DNA of 64,000 nt from assembly GCA_032158125.1 (NCBI GenBank), contig JASKOT010000004.1:558001-622000 (forward strand). The letters run 5' to 3'. How positions within the stretch are numbered: the first letter of the stretch is position 1; the number at the start of each line of letters is the position of its first letter. The notes beneath the pieces were generated by a model that searched no databases, had not been told where the DNA came from, and was given only the letters and a program-made list of their open reading frames with translations. Position numbers and translations under genes: made by a program. This document shows positions 1 through 11,461 of the stretch, one piece after another. Source of the DNA: Papiliotrema nemorosa. Taxonomy: Eukaryota > Basidiomycota > Tremellomycetes > Tremellales > Rhynchogastremaceae.

Positions 1-509
1 ATAACTAGCATGTCAATCGTGAATCAGGCTTCTGATCATGGAGTTACCATCGTAATAATCTGGTGCTTCTCGTTTGGCGACTGGTTTTTGGAAAGGAAGG
101 GATTCAGGCTGGTACTTCAGCTTGACACCTTGATGAAATGGCCAGACTGACCGTGCTTTTGAGCTCATTGACGATCTTCTCCAGACTCTCGTTGAAAGCA
201 TCTCCCGCTCTTGCTGCAGACTGTGTTTTGAATGCGAATCAACGGACGTGTATCGTACAAGAAGTGGAGAGTGATCAGCGACAATACGCCAATCTCGGCT
301 GAAACCGCCGGAATGAAAGGTGGGGGACTCACCTTGCTGGTCTGCACGTCGACGAGCAGCCGTTGGAATTCGGGGTCAGCGAGGTCGGGACCATCGGGTA
401 GACCCTCTAGAAAGGGTAAGAGGTACTGCTTGTGAGCGGATGCATCGATTTGAGAGAGGTGTAGGGGATCGACAGAGAAGTATAGGGGGTTTCAGCTTAC
501 CTTCATCAT
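1..509 (-). CDS. SPT7: Bromodomain protein, SPT7-like (5' part, runs off the window)
   Basis: Only the first four coding exons are here; the gene continues past position 1. By splice consensus they are 509-501 (MMK), 425-333, 220-152 and 114-48, with phases that fit perfectly; the last ends in phase 1 at a GTAACT donor. The fourth exon encodes ..PFQKPVAKREAPDYYD, which is the start of a bromodomain (ZA-loop side; compare the KREAP motif of Spt7). The following residues would be V-I, as in the usual YYDVI. Spt7 is a scaffold subunit of the SAGA acetyltransferase complex in the nucleus. The exon of 31 codons before it (YLLPFLEGLPDG..) is not a domain I recognise. Another bromodomain protein cannot be excluded because most of the protein is missing. 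The start is divergent from TFC1. Confidence 0.6.
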
Positions 510-917
510 CGTGTGACTTTTGACGCTGGGTGTAGCGCGTAGATGGGATGACAGGCAGTGCTTAGGGTGTCATTCGATAGCTATGGTCAACGAGAAGACC
601 TCGACACGCCGCTTGAGAGCGGATGGATGGATGGAGAGATGAAAAGGTGGAAGGAAGGCGGGAAGGAGCTGGGCGAAAAGAGGTCGAAGGTCGAGGTACA
701 ATCTATTCAAACGCTCCGACCGGATTTCAGGCGTTTCGTTTCAACCTTGGACCATCACTCTTCCCAATCACTTTGCATTCTTCGCCCTTCCAAGCTCAAA
801 GACTGGGGTTGAGCTGTCGGAGATCGCCAGGAGTATGGAGTGCGACTGGATCGCTGCATTCTGACGCTCGAGAAGCCCTCAGAACCGCTTAAATCACGCC
901 TGGAATCGGGTAAACAA
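510..917. promoter_or_regulatory. Divergent intergenic region between the SPT7-like gene and TFC1
   Basis: About 400 bp separate the two start codons, so both promoters and 5' leaders must lie here. Short overlapping ORFs exist but have no recognisable protein. A purine-rich GGATGG/GGAAGG stretch lies around 620-670. No clear TATA box was seen. Confidence 0.5.
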
Positions 918-2977
918 ATGTCACAACGTCGTCCATCTTCAGCAGCTTCCTCGAGCTCCTATCAACCGGGGTCCGACGATGAGGAGGATAACAATGCCCA
1001 AGATGAGGTGGAACAGATCGAGGAGAACCCTCATGTAGCTCCATTTCGCTTCTTCCCCAAAGCTACATACGCAAGCATCGAATATCCCAGTACGGTCTCC
1101 CACCCATCCGCCATTCTCCGCCTGATTCCCCAGAAGGACATCGATGAGTGTTTCAACGCGTCGGCAAACTCGCAGCCGACATTAGAAATGCGTTATGGTG
1201 GACTTGATGTGTCGGACACCCCGGTACGGGGTATGAGGGTGCAAAGCCAGAAGTTGTTGTTGAAGCTCACAAGACGGAGGAGGAGGACGGAAGGGGATAG
1301 CGAGAATGAAGGACAACAAGAACTCTCTACGAAGGGGAAGGAGAAAGCGAGGGATGGAGCAGAGCATGGGGTGTTCACTTCGGAGATTGTTGGACCCATC
1401 GATCATACTGTACGATTCAGAGGTATGTCGTCGAAACACCGTTGACGGTTGTTGATGGTCCAGCCATGGCGGACTATCATTACACCCCAAATCCAGAAGG
1501 GAGAACAGCTCAACTGGTGAACATTCTGCGAGATGTAGATTGTGAGATCTTCGGTACCGCAGTGATCGCATGCTAAGTGGATAGACGATGGAATCCTGGG
1601 CTGGGATATAGGACCCACCGAAGAAGCCTATTTGCGAGAGATGACTCCTCCATCGGAAGGCTTTCCCTTTGATCGACCGACATACCATTCTAATCTCGAC
1701 CTTCAGCCTCTCCCCATGTTCAGTAATCGTAAGGTGCCGCTCGTATACAAGTAAGTCGACTCCGAACGAGGCGCACCGGTACTGATGCGCCAGCTTCAAG
1801 AACCACTCGTCAACGATCAAGGAAGATTACCAAGATCCAGAGACGGGTGAATGGAGACAACGACACGTCAACAACCGCAAGTTCGTGACTGTGGCCTTGC
1901 AAAAGATCAGCCACAATCATGCACCGGGCGATGTACCGAAGGGTCCTCATAAGACGATCTTGGCAAGCATAGCGACTCTGGACCAACGGATCATAGCACG
2001 CTTCAGAGAGGTGGGTCTTTTCCAAATGCCTTGTCTCATTTGATCTGACGCATGCAGCTCTTGGCTGAGAGACCCGTCTGGATCCGACAAGCGCTTGTAT
2101 CGCGGTTCAATAAGGAAGACCGGAGACTTATCAGAAAGTGCGCGACCAGCACCACATAGCCTTGGGCCGAGCTCACAAGCAGTAACAAGATGTACTTTCC
2201 CGCAGTGGTTTACACGTTTGGCGCGGGGCCATATTGGAAGACAGTCGTGCGATATGGCTATGATCCATGTGCCGAGTTTACTGCTTATAGGTGCGGAACT
2301 TTCTGGCACCGGGACAGGCTAAGCTCATCTACAGGTTTCAACGAATCTACTTTTACATGCAGGTGAATAGGAACGCAAGAGTCGCCAAAGGTCTCGACTC
2401 GGAATCAGAAGAGGAAGATGGGGAAGCAAATGCCAAGCCGCGGAGTCTGTGGATGGAAGCCCAGAGCAAACTCGTCGAAGAGGGCAAGAGACCTCCGATA
2501 GATGATACGTGAGTTTGATGAGCTTCGCTCTGGAGGAATCGTGCAGGCGCGCTGATGTCCATAGATTGGCAGCTACCTTTGACGGGAAGATTTTGCATGG
2601 AGATCAACCCGACTTTTTGGTCTGCGACATTACCGATCCTTTGATCAAGCAAATCGTCGATGATCCGAGCAACAAAGTATCGACGTGTCATGTACGTAGC
2701 ACGACCCTGTCCACCTTTCGCACTGGTGCTGACGATCCAGCCTCAGCATGGATGGTTCACGCCCGAAGCGTTCGAGCTGATCAAGGCGACGACAAGGGCG
2801 AAGTTCACACATGTCTGGGAGAAGAATGAGCCAGCGCCGGATAGTCTCTGTGAGGATTTGTTGCTGGAGTATGAAAAGGGCAAACAAAAGACGGCCAAGA
2901 AGCAAAGGGCGAAAGCGACTCGGGAAGGCACTGCGGAAGGTGATGTGGACATGGACGAGGATGACGAAGACGAGTGA
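918..2977 (+). CDS. TFC1: Transcription factor IIIC subunit (tau95 / Sfc1 / GTF3C5 family)
   Basis: TFC1 is a subunit of TFIIIC, which binds internal A/B box promoters of tRNA genes and recruits RNA polymerase III in the nucleus. The protein starts MSQRRPSS at 918; an in-frame upstream ATG at 840 is less likely. An acidic N-terminus is followed by the family signature near residue 160: GPIDHTVRFR, then after the first intron MADYHYTPNPEG. The middle contains VPLVYNFKNHSS and a conserved region around VVRYGYDP. The C-terminus is acidic (DMDEDDEDE), as is common in this family. At least seven short introns are needed, for example after ..VRFR (GTATGT..CCAG) and after ..LRDVD (GTGAGA..ATAG). Total length of roughly 590 residues is normal. 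Family assignment is confident; individual exon limits less so. Confidence 0.88.
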
Positions 2978-4974
2978 TCGTCTCAACTGAGACGCATCCA
3001 GGCGCCTGCCTACGCGGTCGATAGACTCGATCAGGGCAACGCGATGTTGTACATTTTTAGTCGTTACGAGAACTGATGGAATGAGCGCATGGAGCAATCA
3101 CGATCGTGCCTCTGGCGAAGGTGTTTCACCAAGACCATCTACCCTTTTGACTTTGCCCTTCGAAGCGATCATATCGTATGTCGCGAGCTCATTCTCCTCG
3201 ATGCTCGACCCTCTCCATGCTCAAGGACGGGACCGGCGAGGTTGTAGATTCTCGTTTTTCGAAGCGAATCCTGAACGATTCGCGACTTCGATTCTGGGAA
3301 AAGGCCCGGTGCAGCATCCGTCATCGCTCTTCGCCTTGTCGTCTTGTTATTAAAGGCGGGCAATTGAGCAGGACGTTTCGGGGTGTTTGGTCTGGGCTGA
3401 CAGGGGACAGGGTGTCCCTGGGAGACGTAGCGGTAGAGATTATTAACGAGAGAGTTGATAGCTTCGGGTCCGTGGTGAATCTGCTCTTTTTTGTGCTTTG
3501 TACCGCTCGCGCAATTAGATGTCCGAAACATAGTATCGGCTTTGTGGACTTTTTGGGAAATCTGTAGTGCCTTAGCCCTGAGTCACCATCCGTAAAGAGC
3601 ACTGATTGCAACGTGAAAAAAACTACCCACCGCAAACGAGCGTGAAGACTGTGGCCGTCAAATGTGCTGTCGATCGTGAAGCGGCCCAACGAACACTATA
3701 GGAAGTGACGTCCATCGTTTTATGCATCTCGACATGACCTCACTCCAGGTGTGTGGAGATGCAGACCAGACTCAGATTGAATTAGGACATCAGTAGATCT
3801 CAAAGAAGTTTGCGTTTGGTCCGTTTCAGTCTTTCGATGTCTCCTGATCGTGGTCGCATTCGCATCTGAGGAATCGGCACTCCGCTCAAGGCTGGACCCC
3901 TGACGGCTCGTCAGCTCTCATATCCCAGCTTGCCAGGGCGACAGATCCCATATTCGGATCTTCAGAAGAAGACGCAACATCATTCGAGAGTCCCTGTCCA
4001 GTCTGCCCTGGACATTCTTTATGTGGGACTAGAATCTTATCCAGAGATTTTTCACTCTCCTGTCTCACGAAAGCCATTCACACAAGCCTGCGGCCTCGCG
4101 TATCAGCAGCATACGCCAGAGTCACGGTGACTGAGGAGGTGAGTGGCGAGCTTCGTGTTTCAGGTTTCGAGCCCGCAGATCATCCGCACATCCTCCCTTC
4201 TCGTAGCCTGTCAAGCAGCCTTCGCAGTGTCTCCTCTACTGCCTGTAATGTATAACTGCGGTTATCCTACAAGTACAAGCACAGCACGACGCCCCTACTC
4301 GAAACTCAGTCCGCGCTAGCGTTCGGAATGATGATTACATCCGCCTTCGATTGGATAATGTCCAAAGCACCCCACTGAATTTTCTCTTCATTTCTCGTTA
4401 TTTGAGGTATATGGCGTACACCACAACGAGACGTCTGAGTCGATGGCAAGATACTGAATAAGCCGTCCAGTGCGAAGACCTCAACGGCCTTAAAATTCTG
4501 TAGAGTCACCCCCCCTACTCGTGTGCGAAAGGAGAAGGAGTGCTAGCCAAGCCCTCACCTCGACCGTTGGGATCAATCTGGTGTATGTAATTAGCAAGTG
4601 GAAGCTGTGCCGACATGACGTGCAGCCTGAAACGTGCCTTGTGAGGCGCATAGCACGCAAGGAGTGCTCACGAACGTGAGGTTCGGCCTAGATCTGTACA
4701 GATGAGGTGGACGATTGCGAGACTTTGAGCCACACTAGTCAATGCGAATTTACATCACAATGCAATCCGAGAATGCCCAATGATTGCAGGCGATCCATCG
4801 GCCGACGCCTCTGGAATCTGTATCCTGGAGCAGTCGCAGGGCCTGGGGGATTTTCAGAAAGATCACTCCGCCACAATCCATTTCGATGATCCGCCCTCTC
4901 TGGCGCGCTTCTCCCCTCCAGCTCTTGACCACGGCTCACCAATCTCGAGCCGACATTTTCAGAGTCCCACATAT
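2978..4974. other. Gene-poor interval between TFC1 and PPT2
   Basis: Almost 2 kb with no gene I can support. Minus-strand reading at 3720-3480 gives a short open stretch starting MDVTSYSVRW with a hydrophobic run (TATVFTLVCG) next to a possible donor, but no convincing downstream exon. A second short minus-strand ORF at 4515-4616 is listed separately. The 3' UTR of TFC1 and the promoter of PPT2 must lie at the ends. Confidence 0.4.
4515..4616 (-). CDS. Possible small ORF or first exon (33 codons)
   Basis: An ATG at 4616 opens MSAQLPLANYIHQIDPNGR, which looks protein-like. It can read on to a TAG at 4515, or be cut at a good donor (GTGAGG) just after ..NGR. The possible downstream exon around 4500-4307 (NFKAVEVFALDG..) does not join in frame with the donor phase I see. 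No family is recognised. This could be a small gene, an exon of a gene whose other exons I cannot place, or chance. Confidence 0.2.
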   Translation of the reverse strand: MSAQLPLANYIHQIDPNGRGEGLASTPSPFAHE

Positions 4975-5632
4975 ATGATCCTCGGTATAGGGATAGACAT
5001 TCTCTCCTTATCGCGCTTTCAAGCTGTCGTTTCTCGTCGTGGGATAGATAAAGTCGCCAAGAGGATCTGCACCCCTCGTGAATTGGTCAATTTCCATAAT
5101 ATCAGCTCAATCACTCGAGGACCCAGTTCAACACTCTCTTCCAACTCTGACTCCAACTCCGATTTGGACTCCAATATCCCAGTGGACCCTCTCAAGGACA
5201 CCCATTCAAGAGAAATTGCAGATGACAATGCGCTATTGGACAGACAAATCAGATTTCTGAGCTCAAGGCAAGTTCACGTTTCAGCTTCTTAAATCATCAA
5301 GAACCGGAGAGATAAAGTTGACGTACAGATGGACGATGAAAGAAGCAGCCTACAAAGCTCTATACCCCTCTCTGCCCCTTATTCGAGCATCGAACCCCGA
5401 CTTTATACTCTCTTTCCACTCTTTCGAGATGGATCACCATAAAGGCGTCCCGCTTTTGCGTGTCCTCAACCACTCCTCTGCTACTCAGCACAGCCAGGAG
5501 GGTACACATACTATTCCTGAGGGAGATGATGTGCGTGGTATCCGATTGATGTGTTCTTTGAGCCATGATGCGGGAGTCGCAGTCGGAGTAGTGATCGCCA
5601 ACCAAGTGGACCACAGCCTGCTCGACACATGA
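4975..5632 (+). CDS. PPT2: Phosphopantetheine:protein transferase (AcpS type, mitochondrial ACP)
   Basis: This enzyme moves the 4'-phosphopantetheine arm of CoA onto a serine of acyl carrier protein, activating mitochondrial fatty acid synthesis. The start MILGIGIDILSLSRF is the canonical AcpS N-terminus (GIGxDI with the metal-binding Asp). The second half has RWTMKEAAYKALYP, the conserved (W/F)xxKEAxxKA helix, and ends with SLSHDAGVAVGVVIA, the usual SHD motif. The two exons join only if a GC-AG intron at 5268-5328 is removed: exon 1 ends at ..SS+AG and exon 2 begins A+TGG, giving R-W-T-M-K. A serine/aspartate-rich insert (around residues 45-75) separates the first two blocks, longer than in bacterial AcpS. 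About 200 residues. Confidence 0.88.
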
Positions 5633-6034
5633 GAGATGCTCAGAAGTATCCCATGGTGCTTACTCAACACGGCAATCGACGACTTGTTACCGAGATTCAT
5701 TCTGGCGGTGTCTGGAACGTCTAAACGCTCACTGCTATACATGGCCTCTTCCAGAATTTGGGTCCTACCGATAGCCTAAAATATATCGACAACGCAATCT
5801 GACCTCGCCGATCATGGACGCAAATGCGGCAGGCAGGCAAGCGAGAGCTAGACAATCAGGTGACGCTGTTTCAGGAATGTCGCATGCCGATCGATCATTG
5901 ACGATAGAGAGATTTGCATCGAGAGCTGGAGCTGTGGAGCAAAGTGATACGTAGAGGGGTTTATATGAACATATGAGCAGATGAGAAACAAGAAACTGGG
6001 AAAACGGCAATGCCGACCTTTGACGCTTCACAGC
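5633..6034. other. Convergent 3' region between PPT2 and NOT4
   Basis: About 400 bp between two converging gene ends. Only short ORFs without similarity to anything I know are present. It should hold both 3' UTRs. Confidence 0.4.
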
Positions 6035-8980
6035 CTAATACCTTCGGTAACCTGTCATCAGAGGACAATCTCGAGAGGGAAGCTAAGACTCACCCTGAGG
6101 CATAGGGGAAGGAGACTGAGGTCGTTGTTGCGCATAACCCATATTCCTCACATCGTAGTGCGGTGAAGCATGCAAGAAACCAGGTGGAGGTGCCGTCGGT
6201 CCGTTTGCTGACCCCCCTGCTGTCGTAGAAGCTGATCCATGGAAAGGTGATTGATGAGGGTGAGATTGAGGGTGAGAGTTGGGATTATGATGAGAAGAGC
6301 CGTGGAAGTCGTCCAACCTGGAATGGGTGGATCGTTCCGGTGAGAACAGACGCGATGCGACTGCTTGTTCCCAGTTTGGCATGGCTATCATCAGCTCGCA
6401 CTACAGACAGTGGAGAGTGGAGTGCTCACAAGAGTGGTCCTCCCTGTCCCTCTTGTACCTCTCTGCCCGGTTGGTGTAAGGCGAGTCCTCGCCTGTCCCT
6501 GCCCATTCATTGCCCGACGATCCAGTATGGTAACCCATCAGGCCAGAATGTCCAGCTTGCTCCCCTGAACCCAACTGCCCTCGACTTAGCGGCGCAAAAT
6601 GATTGGGGATCGGTTGACCCGACGCAGGCGGTGGACCAGCTTTCCATCCTCGCTCCTCCGTGATCGAGCTCGTCATGGTAAACGGGCTCGTACCTCTTCC
6701 TATCGATGTGGATCGAGAAGAAGGACGGGCAAAGTCGAACCTAGATGTAGTCCTCGGTGCATCGTGTTCCCAGTCTTCCTCTTCCTCCTCAGTCTCGATC
6801 GTCTCGTCAGACTGTATCCTCGACGGTCCGGCTGCATCAAAATCGATAGGCTCGAAAGGCTGGAATGAGCTTGAATATCCTTCATGGCGTGCCGAGTCGA
6901 ACATGTCCGGTAGATCTGCAGGCAAGAGACCAAGTTCTGCCAAACCAAGTAGAGTCTTGTTGAACGGTGCGGGCTTGTAATTGAACTCGGGCAGTCCAGA
7001 CTCCAAATTGGCTCCCAGGTCTGTCGAGAAAACAAAGTCTGGATCCGTCGAGGGAAAGGTCCAATAGAATGGTTCTTCATATGGCGAGTGTATCCTTATT
7101 GGTTCGTCGGTCAACGGAGGCGGAGGTTGGCTCGAATACTTCGATGGTGTCTGCGGTGGTGGCGTAGCAGACGATGGACCGGCCTCTGACTCCTCTGAAT
7201 GTATTTCTTCCGGAACATCCTCCTCAATGGGCGTCTCCACTTCTTGGCTTGTCTTGGAGGCTGAAGCACCACCAGATACAATGGTCAATCCTGGAGGTGG
7301 AGGGGGGACAGCCTTGATGGCGGTAACGGGTGCCAGAGCCGAATGCTTCTTCTTGGGCGAGACCTGTGCACTGTTGGTCGTTGCCGATAAGCTTGAATCG
7401 GTGCTTTTCCCTCGAGCCATATGCGTTGGCTTTTCCTTCTTCTCCTTTTTCTCCTTGATCGGTGGAGGTTGAACAGGGGAAGGGGTGGGTAAGGGGAATG
7501 CGGCGTTGCTCTTGAGCGGCGGGGGGAGTTGGACAGATGTGGGGGCTTTCACAGGACGGGATGTACCGATCGGTGCCGCTCCTCGTGAGTTGGATCTGGC
7601 GACAGGAACACCTTTGCCCCATGCCGCAGAGCTGGGGAGGGAAGATGCTGTCTCGTCAGTCTTGCTGGTATATACTTCCAGCGAGCACTCACAGCCGCCG
7701 ATATCTTGCACCGAAGAGGGCTTGGGCCAATCCGAGGGTTTCGATAATGGCGGAGCGACAATCTGAGCCTGCTTTTGCCTCGCGTCATATTCCGCCGGTC
7801 GAGTCAAACTGTCATCAGCAGTTGCCCACAAGGGAAAACGGGGCGACATACGCAATCTCATAGTCGTCCTTTGTGAAACAATCATTATCTCCTCCCCATT
7901 CGTGCAGGTTGGTACAACCCGAATTGTCACACTTTTGCCCTCTCAAAAACGCATCACAGTACCTCGTCGTCCCGTAATTTGCGCGCAAGACTTGTCCAGC
8001 CGGTCCTTGTGGTGCAGGTATACCGTCCAAAGCTAGAATCGCCCTCGCGGCATCTTCCCTACGCACGTAGACAATGTAGATTCCAGTTGAAGGTGTATCA
8101 GAGTCGAGATCGGCAGGTCGATCGCGAAGGTATAGTTTGGATATTTTACCATATTGACCAAAGTAGTCATTGGACCGTAAGATCGATATAGCCTTTGCGT
8201 TAGCAAGCCCACAGCAAAAGCATGATAAAGACTCACTTCATCCCCTGTTCCGGGTATATTCATACCTATGACATAGACCATATTCTTCATGACCACCCTG
8301 ACGTCCAACAGATGCCTTCGTCCAAGACTCGTCAACTGCTTTATCGTCTTTGCCCTTTTGGCTTTTTTCTCCTTGACCCGTTTGGCCCTACTCGTCAGCT
8401 GCTAGCTCCTCATGATCATAAGCGTCTCAGCTCACTCTTCCCAGTCCACAGGTTGAAAAACGACCGCTTTGGTATCGTACGGTCGCCTACATCCTGGACA
8501 TCGAGAATCCGTCGTCAACAGTTTGTTGTAGCAGAATTGGCAAATCTACCCGTCAGCTTATGCAAGATGTGCGCAGGGGGGAATCTGGATGACTCACCTG
8601 CATTCCACATTGACACGGCTTGAAATTCAGGTCGGATAGGTCGAGTGGTTCTGCACATAGTAGACAATCCGGATCGTCCTGCTTAATCAGCCTTTCATTC
8701 ACGCGGCAGAACGGGTCCATCTTTCAAAGCGCGGCAAGATGGTTAGTCTTCGCGACTCGTCTAGTTCTACCCAAGTCCAAATGATATTGATGGAAACGAT
8801 ACACACCTCGTCATCACTCCAGTATACATCTTGCAACCCTTTCAAGGTTTCCCTCGAAACCCCTCCTCCGCCTGCTGCGCTCGCAGGTGGATGTCCAGAT
8901 CTACTACTCCCAAAGCTGGCTAGAGGGGCTTGACCCGTAGTGGGGTTGTTTGGTAAAGGATGTAACGAAGGTAATGGCAT
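6035..8980 (-). CDS. NOT4: CCR4-NOT subunit 4, RING E3 ubiquitin ligase
   Basis: Not4/Mot2 is the RING-type ubiquitin ligase of the CCR4-NOT complex, linking mRNA decay and ribosome-associated quality control. Translation starts at 8980 with a low-complexity leader, then the C4C4 RING: CLLCAEPLDL, CQCG, CQFCYNKL and CPGCRRPY, encoded across 8700-8480. This is followed by a basic Lys/Arg/Ala coiled linker, then an RRM region (VRVVMKNMVYVIGM.., YVRREDAARAILALDG) and a zinc-finger-like segment with CDAFLRGQKCDNSGCTNLHEW. The remaining 500 residues are Ser/Pro-rich and disordered, as usual for fungal Not4. The long last exons join through an intron about 6390-6440 (..DHS|SMPNWEQA). A GTGAGT donor followed by CTGATGACAG near the end would change the C-terminus from ..PQGES (stop at 6083) to ..PQGYRRY (stop at 6035); the spliced form is used here. 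Confidence 0.92.
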
Positions 8981-9381
8981 GATTTTTCGAACGTCCTCAA
9001 TTTAGTGCGTGGTGGTTCGGTCGGTCGGTCAAGCGGAAAAGGGAAGCGGGGGGTATCGTTCAGCCGGTATATGTTTAGAGTAGAAAAAGTCGGGTGATGA
9101 TGGTGGTACAAGCGGTAATGCGGTCCAAGAGTCAAGTCAGGAAGCACAAAGGATGATGGAGGGGTGTGTAGAGGAAATGAGAAGAGGTGATGTTGAAGGT
9201 GGTTGAAGGTGGTACCGAGGTATTATTTCCCTGACACGCCTTTGAAAGGGGGGGAAGCCAAAAGGGTGAATCACTTTATTCGCCACCCAACTCATCGAAC
9301 TCACTCTTCTCACTCACCCTCACCCCGTTCACGACGGATCAGTCTTCGGCTTGGACATTTACATAGGGTACACCGCACAAG
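8981..9381. promoter_or_regulatory. Divergent promoter region NOT4 / BUD13
   Basis: About 400 bp separate the NOT4 and BUD13 start codons. The strand upstream of BUD13 is pyrimidine-rich (CACTCTTCTCACTCACC around 9300-9325), as is typical of basidiomycete leaders. No other gene is visible. Confidence 0.45.
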
Positions 9382-10603
9382 ATGTCGGATATGAAGGCTT
9401 ATCTCGCCTCAAAGTGAGTTCACCAACACCCAACACCTCTTGTACGTCTCACACACCAGGTACATGTCGGGGCCGAAAGCCGACGCTATACTGGCCAGGT
9501 CTACCGATCCGAGCATCAAGAAGAAACGCAAAAAGGTCAAGAATGAGGATTATCCCACTGCTTCAGGTAGTGGATCCACTGGTGATGGGATCAAGCTGCA
9601 GGATGAGGATGATGAATGGAGGAGAAGGACTCAGGTGGATGAAGATGATTTCGAAGGGGAAGATGCTCCCGGTTCGTGGTTGTGTCTTTCATCGATTAGC
9701 GCATATCTGACGATACAGTGATTGGAAAGGCCTTGGCAACGTTCAAAAAGTCGAGCTCGCAATGGAACACTGTGGCTGGGTCATCGTCTGTCCCACTCAG
9801 AGCTGCAGATCTACCCGTCAAGGAGGAACCGGTCGACCCAGACGATCCGACCGCATCAGCCGTGGCGGCGCCTCCTAAGGCTGCGACAAAGCGAAAGGGG
9901 GGATTGCGTACAGCAGCGCAAGTAGCAGAAGACGCTGCGGCTGCCTTGGCAGCTAGAGAGCCCTCTCCCGAGGTTGAGGGCGGTCCGGATCCCACAGCTA
10001 CCATACATCGAGATGCGAGTGGACGAGTGATGGACGTTGAAGCTCTCAAGGCGGAGGCGAAGCGGGCGGAAGAGGAGGAGAAGCGAAAAGAGAGGGAGAG
10101 GGAAGAGTGGGGTAAAGGTATAACTCAGAGGAGGGATAGAGAGGAGAGGGCGAGATTGGAGAAGGAAATGTCGACAAAGAAGGTGGAAAGGTTGGTGACA
10201 GTCCACTTTGCATCATGATCAGACTAACATGTAGGTACGCCGACGACGTGGCTATGAACAAGGAGCTACAAGAGGTGGAGAGGTGGAATGATCCCGCGGC
10301 AGAATTCCTCTCGGTAGGTCAAGCCTTTGCGCCATTCAACAAGGCTCAAGCTGACTGTGTGCAGAAGAAGAAAAAGAAGGGTCCAAGGAGACCTCAGTAT
10401 CAAGGAAGTTGTCCGACGAATCGGTTTGGTATCCGACCCGGGTTCAGGTGGGATGGTGTCGGTCAGTTTACCTATACGTTTTGGGTGTGTTGGCTGACTC
10501 TTCAGACCGTTCGAATGGGTTTGAAAAGAAGTTTTTCCAATATCAGAATGCAGCTGCGCGTCGAGAGGTGGAAGCCAATGCATGGTCGATGGAGGATATG
10601 TAG
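9382..10603 (+). CDS. BUD13: Pre-mRNA-splicing factor Bud13/Cwc26
   Basis: Bud13 is part of the RES (retention and splicing) complex with Snu17 and Pml1, acting in the spliceosome. The N-terminus [19 protein letters not shown] is diagnostic; an intron splits it after ..YLAS. Next is a Lys-rich segment ([13 protein letters not shown]), an acidic middle, a long charged coiled-coil ([18 protein letters not shown]..) and the conserved C-terminal block [31 protein letters not shown], ending ..[10 protein letters not shown]. That block binds Snu17. Introns lie near 9412-9460, 9672-9720, 10194-10234, 10314-10365 and 10459-10505. Length of roughly 320 residues is normal. The gene lies just upstream of COX6 on the same strand. 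Confidence 0.93.
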
Positions 10604-10865
10604 GGTTCTCGGGTTCGTATCATGGTTGTATGTCTAGTAGTATTGGGGTGTATCATATGCATGGACCGAGTCGGGTTAATAATATTTTCCACCTATGAAT
10701 TAAATGAGCCATGATTTAATCCCAAAAATCACCCCTTCCCCTTCCCCCTCTCGTCACTGGGTTCCGTTTAATCCCGTGTGTCCAATTCGCTGCTCTCTCT
10801 CTCTCTTAGCACAACGTTCAACCACCACTCATCCTCCTATCCAACCCCACCCATCCTTCTCCACC

Positions 10866-11461
10866 ATGTTCCCTGCTGTCGCTCGAAATGTCGCCCGAGT
10901 ATCGGCCATGAAAGTTGTCCGACCGGCCGCTTTCACCGGTGAGCCAAATACCTCCATAATGCCAACTATCAAAAACCCTCAATCCCACATTCCGTCACAC
11001 CACACCACACCCTCTCGAACATCAACATCGTCTCATGATGAGCTCCACTAACTCCTAGCTGTCCGATTCAACTCTGGAGCTCACGCACACGAGACTGAAT
11101 CTTTCGAACAGTTCAACGCTCGATACGCCCAATTTTTCGGTTCATGCGGAGACTTGTTTGAACTTCAAAGAGGTCTCAACAACTGTTTCGCATACGATCT
11201 CGTACCTTCCCCAGAGGTCATCGAGGCAGCTTTGAAAGCCGCTCGAAAGGTCAACGATTTCGCTACTGCCGTGAGGATCTTGGAGGGTTTGAAGGTCAAG
11301 GTGGAGAACAAGGGACAATACCAGGCTTACCTCGAAGAGCTGGCTCCCGTCTTGAAGGATCTTGGTGAGTGGGATACACAAACATCACAACAGTGGTCTC
11401 GGAAAGATACGACGCTGACGTGCTAGGCGTCGTCAGCAAAGAGGAGCTTTACGGCCAATAG
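10866..11461 (+). CDS. COX6: Cytochrome c oxidase subunit VI (Cox6 / COX5A family)
   Basis: This is a nuclear-encoded subunit of mitochondrial complex IV. The protein begins MFPAVARNVARVSAMKVVR, a basic amphipathic mitochondrial presequence. The mature part has ETESFEQFNARYAQFFGSC, LFELQRGLNNCFAYDLVPSP and ALKAARKVNDFATAVRILEG, the conserved COX5A helices, and ends ..LGVVSKEELYGQ. Two introns are clear: GTGAGC..CTCCTAG inside ..FT|A-VRF and GTGAGT..TGCTAG inside ..DL|G-VVS. The 5' leader just upstream carries a (CT)7 run at 10793-10806, and the start has a CCACCATG context. About 150 residues, as expected. Confidence 0.94.

Noticed and set aside
3480..3720. Minus-strand open stretch with a hydrophobic run (start MDVTSYSVRW)
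   Set aside because: Several splice choices give different short products, none resembling a known protein.
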